Assembly: GCA_000310025.1 (NCBI GenBank) | Contig: FN648195.1 | Location: 372,393 to 384,724 of the forward strand | Direction: 5' to 3' | Length of the DNA: 12,332 nucleotides | DNA from: Ectocarpus siliculosus | Taxonomy: Eukaryota > Sar > Phaeophyceae > Ectocarpales > Ectocarpaceae | Shown: one piece after another, positions 9,062 to 12,332 of the stretch | Layout of the letters: each line of letters starts with the position of its first letter | How positions within the stretch are numbered: position 1 is the stretch's first letter | The notes under the pieces: generated by a model | The model's database searches: none | What the model was told of the DNA's origin: nothing | What the model saw: only the letters and a program-made list of their open reading frames with translations | Position numbers and translations under genes: made by a program

Positions 9062-10198
9062 TGCAGAGTCTACAGATGCAAATTACATTTATTTATTATT
9101 TTGGCAAACAAGTAACAACGTGCGTGGGTATCCATGACTACGCCTTGGGGCGCCTATGTGCAGGAAATATTCCGACCCCGCGCATGAGTCACAGCAGTTC
9201 TCAATTATTAGTCTATTACCGAGCAACAGACAAGCACTTGCCTGCTGCGTTTCGTTGCGTGTTGCCTCCGGGGAGGTTGAACACTCTCCGCACGGTGCCC
9301 TTGGCCCGAGATGGAGAACATCCCGTGCGGGTTGATACCTGCCGGACCAGAGATCCGACTCCTCGCACGTAGGTTCCAATCTCTCGTGATCATTCTGAGC
9401 GTGTGCGGGGAAGGTATTGCACGGCTGCATAAGGTCAACCCTGTCGAGCGGGGTCCACAAACGGCCTCGATTGGCCCCTCCACTTTCTCGGATCAGTCTG
9501 ACCCAGGTACGAGGTTGCGTGGGACAGCTGTATGGCGGGATGGTGGCGAGGCGGTGGGATGGGTTCCTACAAATCAACATGCGACTGTTGGATTTGAACG
9601 CAGCAACATCAGCTCGTTTCTCCGTAATTTACCTTGGCGTTCCTTCCTCTTGAAGTGAGGCACGCAGACCGTTGGGGGGAGGTGGTTCTATTACAAGCAT
9701 GTATTTTTACCGCCAACAAAACAACACGAAGTAGTACTCCTATATGCCTAAAGTACCACTAGCCTGAGTCTTCGTAGGTTGGAACAGGGGCTGAAGTAGC
9801 TTGAGCAGTATAGACTCGAGATTGTGAGACACTCTGTAAGTGTACTGGGGGGCTCTCTGTTCTCTTTCACAACCGCAAGCAAAGTTCACGACTTGGAAAT
9901 TCACCACCCTATTTATTAGGGAGTAAGGCTGATGTCACCGTTGTTGGCCTTGTTGAGAGTGCGATTAGGCGGGGTTCAAGGTGCCCACCTGGCACGGCAG
10001 TATTATTTATTGTACATGCTGTAGTCATCGTGCAATTGCAACCCAGCATCTTAGCCCCTCTAGCACTCAGAGAGAGAAGGAAGGGCTGTGAACAAAGAGC
10101 GTGCTCTTTTGCGTCTGGTCCCGGTTCGGTGTACATCTGCATACATACGTAGTCCATGTATGCTATGAATGTACGAAGTGCTGAGATCACCAAAAAAC
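9062..10198. other. Stretch without a recognisable gene
   Basis: No gene can be supported. A 163-codon minus-strand frame (9089-9580) overlaps 91- to 115-codon frames on both strands, and none resembles a family I know. I checked for a third SINE head and found only weak B-box look-alikes without an A box. Confidence 0.5.
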
Positions 10199-10258
10199 TA
10201 TACACTGCGATAGTTAAAATTAATCCACACCTTTTCACGCGATAATTTTAGTGTATAG
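10199..10258. repeat. Imperfect 60-bp palindrome
   Basis: CTATACACT (10199-10207) pairs with AGTGTATAG (10250-10258), and TAAAATTA (10214-10221) pairs with TAATTTTA (10243-10250). The left arm has a few unpaired bases between these blocks. CACACCTTTTCACGC in the loop recurs, one T shorter, just downstream at about 10266-10279. It may be a very small MITE remnant or chance AT-rich symmetry. Confidence 0.4.
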
Positions 10259-10492
10259 TCTATCCCACACCTTTCACGCACAGCATAGATAGAGCGTGAG
10301 AACTGAAGAAGTATTTTTTTCCGAACGCCATAGACGAATTTGCAAAAGGTATAAAATTGGTCATTTTTGGATCAGCAAGCAGCTTGAATTTCATCTCACC
10401 CTTGGACTCGTCCACCGCAGCAGTGACACACCTTGCATGTAGCAAACGTATTGCTGACTTTGTAACGTGAGTCAAGAGTCTCTGACACTCGA

Positions 10493-10653
10493 GTACGCAG
10501 ATCCACTGAATAACTTGTACTTGTGTCTTGAAGTTAGTTTCTTGTTCCCTCTATTGGGTACATAGCCAAGGGCTGGTACGCAGATCTATTGAATAACTTA
10601 TTATTTCCTGAAGATAGGTTCTTGTTCCCCGCGTGGGGAACATAGCCTAGTGT
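10493..10653. repeat. Diverged 83-bp tandem duplication
   Basis: Two adjacent units start with GTACGCAGATC (10493 and 10576). They share GAATAACTT, TGAAG, TTCTTGTTCCC and ACATAGCC in the same order, with several substitutions and small deletions in the second unit. The second unit also contains a perfect small hairpin, GTTCCCC then GGGGAAC (10624-10641). This looks like an old local duplication, with no sign of coding. Confidence 0.7.
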
Positions 10654-11060
10654 AAGGGCGGGTCCAAACAGCGACCGAGCAGCAGGGTCTAGGTTTTTAG
10701 CTCTGGATTCTTGAACTGAACACCTGTTCTGGTCACCTTCTTTTCTTATATTTACGGTTGGCGTTGATAATTTATCTTTAGTAGAAAATAGAAGAGGAAT
10801 TGGCAAGATGAGGTGTAGACTACTACTTTCAACGCCGTACGCCGGGTGGACACCTCAATCTCGCCTTCTATTAGTGCCTGTGAGCCCCACACGCCAGGTC
10901 CTTGGGCAGCATGCCCATTTGTTTCGTTTTACGCACCAGAGCAGGGTCCGCTAAGTAGGGCTGGAAAAGAGGGGAGCTTGTTGAACCACCTCATTTTGTC
11001 AACGAACCCGTGGGGCTACCCCCAAAGTGTTGTATCTAGCCGCACATTTTCTACAGTCTG
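10654..11060. other. Unassigned sequence upstream of the LINE remnant
   Basis: If the LINE were full length, the N-terminal part of its endonuclease would be expected here. I looked for the Gly-Asp-(Phe/Leu)-Asn motif of that domain in all plus-strand frames and did not see it. The LINE therefore appears truncated or heavily decayed on its 5' side. The open frames here are short and not recognised. Confidence 0.45.
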
Positions 11061-11457
11061 GTCTCAGACCGCAGCACATGCACGTGCGTGAGACGGCTGT
11101 TGAGGTTTTTACACTATTGCTACGAACACACCAACCGGCGAGAGCTTACAGGGACGCTGGCTGCCAGACTGCGGACGTACTTTTCTCTCGGTTCTGACAG
11201 ATTCGCGAGAGACATGATGTACGTGTGTGCGAGAGCTGTCCGCGTACATCTCCCCCCCCCCAGACCACGCGTTGGTGTGGACAGCCCTACAACAGACGAG
11301 AGTCATACAGAGTAGGCGACGCAGGAAAATGTACAGATGGAGAATAGATAAGCTAGAAGTAGAAGAAACGAGGGTAGAGTTCCAAGAAGAGATGGCTATA
11401 CACGACAAGAAACTCTCGGAGTTGATACAAGCTGGTCTGACCAAGACGCAAATTTGA
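11061..11457 (+). pseudogene. LINE retrotransposon ORF2 remnant: endonuclease C-terminus and linker, frameshifted
   Basis: In frame 3, from about 11061 to 11250, the translation contains RRLLRFLHYCYEH, then RLRTYF, then RFARDMMYVCARAVRV. This order resembles the C-terminal half of an apurinic-type LINE endonuclease: an LL-x-F-C-x-x-H helix, a T-(W/Y) segment, then a degenerate ID-Y-(I/V)-x-V segment. At the run of ten C (11252-11261) the reading moves to frame 1 and continues PDHALVWTALQ, corresponding to the conserved Ser-Asp-His motif with Ser replaced by Pro. YRWRIDKLE and VEFQEEM follow, typical of the linker between endonuclease and reverse transcriptase. The frame ends at TGA (11455-11457). 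The frame change and stop show a decayed copy. The linker identity is stronger than the endonuclease identity. Confidence 0.55.
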
Positions 11458-11465
11458 AGCTTGGA

Positions 11466-11745
11466 GCGGATTTCCCACGCGGTTTTTTCGAGTTAGAACC
11501 TGAAATTTTGACACGGCATCTGCATGAGTACTATAAACACAAAGGCCACTGCGCCATTTGGATTATTTTTTTATTTCGTAAGTTGGGCTGATATTAGTAT
11601 TCATGGGAATATTTGCTGTGCCAAAAAGTCGCAGAAAAAAAGAACAAAGTCAAATGGCGCAGTGGCTTTTTTGTTTGTTGTACTCATGGGGATGCCGTGT
11701 CGAAATTTCAGCTTCTAATTCGAAAAAACAGCGTGGGAATCGCGA
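11466..11745. mobile_element. 280-bp foldback element with arms of about 115 bp
   Basis: The left arm (11466-11585) and the inverse complement of the right arm (about 11628-11745) align over nearly their whole length. Shared blocks, in order from the outside, are TTCCCACGC, GTTTTTTCGA, TTAGAA, CTGAAATTT, GACACGGCATC, CATGAGTAC and a perfect 16-mer, GCCACTGCGCCATTTG (11545-11560 with 11651-11666). Over the outer 63 positions I count about seven differences. The loop is only about 40-45 bp. It begins nine bases after the stop of the left LINE fragment, so it probably inserted there. It has no coding capacity and resembles a foldback-type non-autonomous element. No target-site duplication is evident. 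Confidence 0.8.
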
Positions 11746-12182
11746 GATCCTTACGTTGCCTCAGGTATCTCGTGTGTTGTATCGGATTCTTTAATAGGCC
11801 ATAACTTCTGATGGAAGATGCCGTGAGCCTTGAAACTACCATCTGTGCTCTCGCGATGTTCCCAGGTACATGCACAGCAATTTTCAGCTTGATCTGAGAA
11901 ACTTTTTTTCATGCTGATTTCAGTACAGGAAGTATCCCAACTATGCCGCCAATTGATAGTTATATACCTAAAATTAACTCAGATCCGAAAAATTCCGGCA
12001 CCCGCGCATCCCCTATGGTCTTATACGAGCACCCGCCAAATTTGAAGTGTAAATTCGTTGAAACAGCAGAGTGGGACATGAAAGAACGAAAGTTAGCTTC
12101 TTGGTCAGACCAGCTTGTAGAGGCAATGGGCACACCGAAGGATGCCGAAGGCCGGGACCAGGCCGGGTCTAGAATCATATAA
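11746..12182. other. Unassigned sequence between the foldback element and the LINE fragment
   Basis: The stretch after the foldback is not recognised. From 11943 a plus-strand frame (79 codons, to TAA at 12180-12182) reads towards the LINE fragment in the same frame. It could be a diverged part of the LINE linker, but I cannot recognise a motif in it. The conserved linker normally covers this interval in far fewer residues, which suggests that most of 11458-12182 is inserted sequence. Confidence 0.4.
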
Positions 12183-12332
12183 GGGTGGGAAGAGCTGGTA
12201 AACACCACAGCAAGTAGAGTTCTAGGTAGAAAGTTGATAGTTTGTAAGAGAGCGGTGAAGTGGTGGGACGAAGAAATCAAGCAAGCAATTCGAGTACGTA
12301 GAGAGTCACACGCAAAATATGCGGCAGGGAAA
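12183..12332 (+). pseudogene. LINE ORF2 fragment just upstream of the reverse transcriptase, cut by the window edge
   Basis: Frame 3 is open from 12183 to the last base and encodes 50 residues beginning GWEELVNTTASRVLG, with AVKWWDEEIKQAIRVRRESH further on. The pattern W-x-x-(L/F), a Leu-Gly pair, then WW-(D/N)-x-E-(I/V) followed by a basic helix is typical of the region between the endonuclease and reverse transcriptase of non-LTR retrotransposons. A TAA immediately precedes it in frame (12180-12182). With the fragment at 11061-11457 on the same strand and in the expected order, it is most simply the same element, interrupted. The reverse transcriptase catalytic domain would lie to the right, outside the window. 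Confidence 0.7.

Noticed and set aside
9089-9580. Minus-strand open frame of about 163 codons
   Set aside because: It is overlapped by comparable frames on both strands, has no recognisable domain, and has no signal for a start or for splicing.
9361-9600. Weak B-box look-alikes (GGTTCCAATCT near 9372, and CGTTCAAATCC on the minus strand near 9600) as possible further tRNA-like elements
   Set aside because: There is no properly spaced A box and no similarity to the SINE body.
11901-11932. A 3' splice acceptor (T-rich tract, then CATGCTGATTTCAG) just before the frame at 11943
   Set aside because: It has the right look, but no donor site or recognised downstream exon supports it, and the sequence downstream leads into a LINE fragment.

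Overview
The window looks like repeat-rich, gene-poor nuclear DNA from a eukaryote, and I cannot name the species. The grounds are two tRNA-derived SINE copies with internal RNA polymerase III boxes, a decayed LINE, MITE-like inverted-repeat elements, a dinucleotide microsatellite and several long homopolymer runs. There are no closely packed open frames with ribosome-binding sites. The longest ATG-started frames (about 175 and 163 codons) are near chance expectation and match no family I recognise. I therefore call no intact protein-coding gene.

Layout. Bases 1-111 are the end of a 66-bp-period tandem repeat that probably continues off the left edge. Bases 112-3004 hold nothing I can identify apart from homopolymer runs. 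Bases 3005-3912 hold MITE-like elements built on an 18-bp motif (CCGGTGCCATCTCTCCGA). A compact 64-nt hairpin lies at 4030-4093. A second MITE at 5553-5813, with arms of about 85 bp, carries the same motif in its termini. A cluster of other short inverted and direct repeats lies at 6160-6542. Two copies of one SINE sit head to head: minus strand at 6897-7211 and plus strand at 8750-9061, the latter ending in 13 A. An (AG)n tract lies between them. A diverged 83-bp tandem duplication lies at 10493-10653.

The right end, from about 11061, is a plus-strand LINE remnant: the C-terminal part of an endonuclease-like domain, a frame change at a run of ten C, and the conserved linker ending at a TGA. 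Next come a 280-bp foldback element and about 440 bp of unassigned sequence. The LINE reading then resumes just before the expected reverse transcriptase domain, which lies beyond the window.

The parts do not form a pathway. The coherent story is layers of transposons. The SINEs depend on a LINE partner for retrotransposition, as is known for such elements, but nothing here ties these SINEs to the LINE at the right edge. The best candidates for something undescribed are the SINE family, the MITE families that share a terminal motif, the foldback beside the LINE, and the short hairpin.
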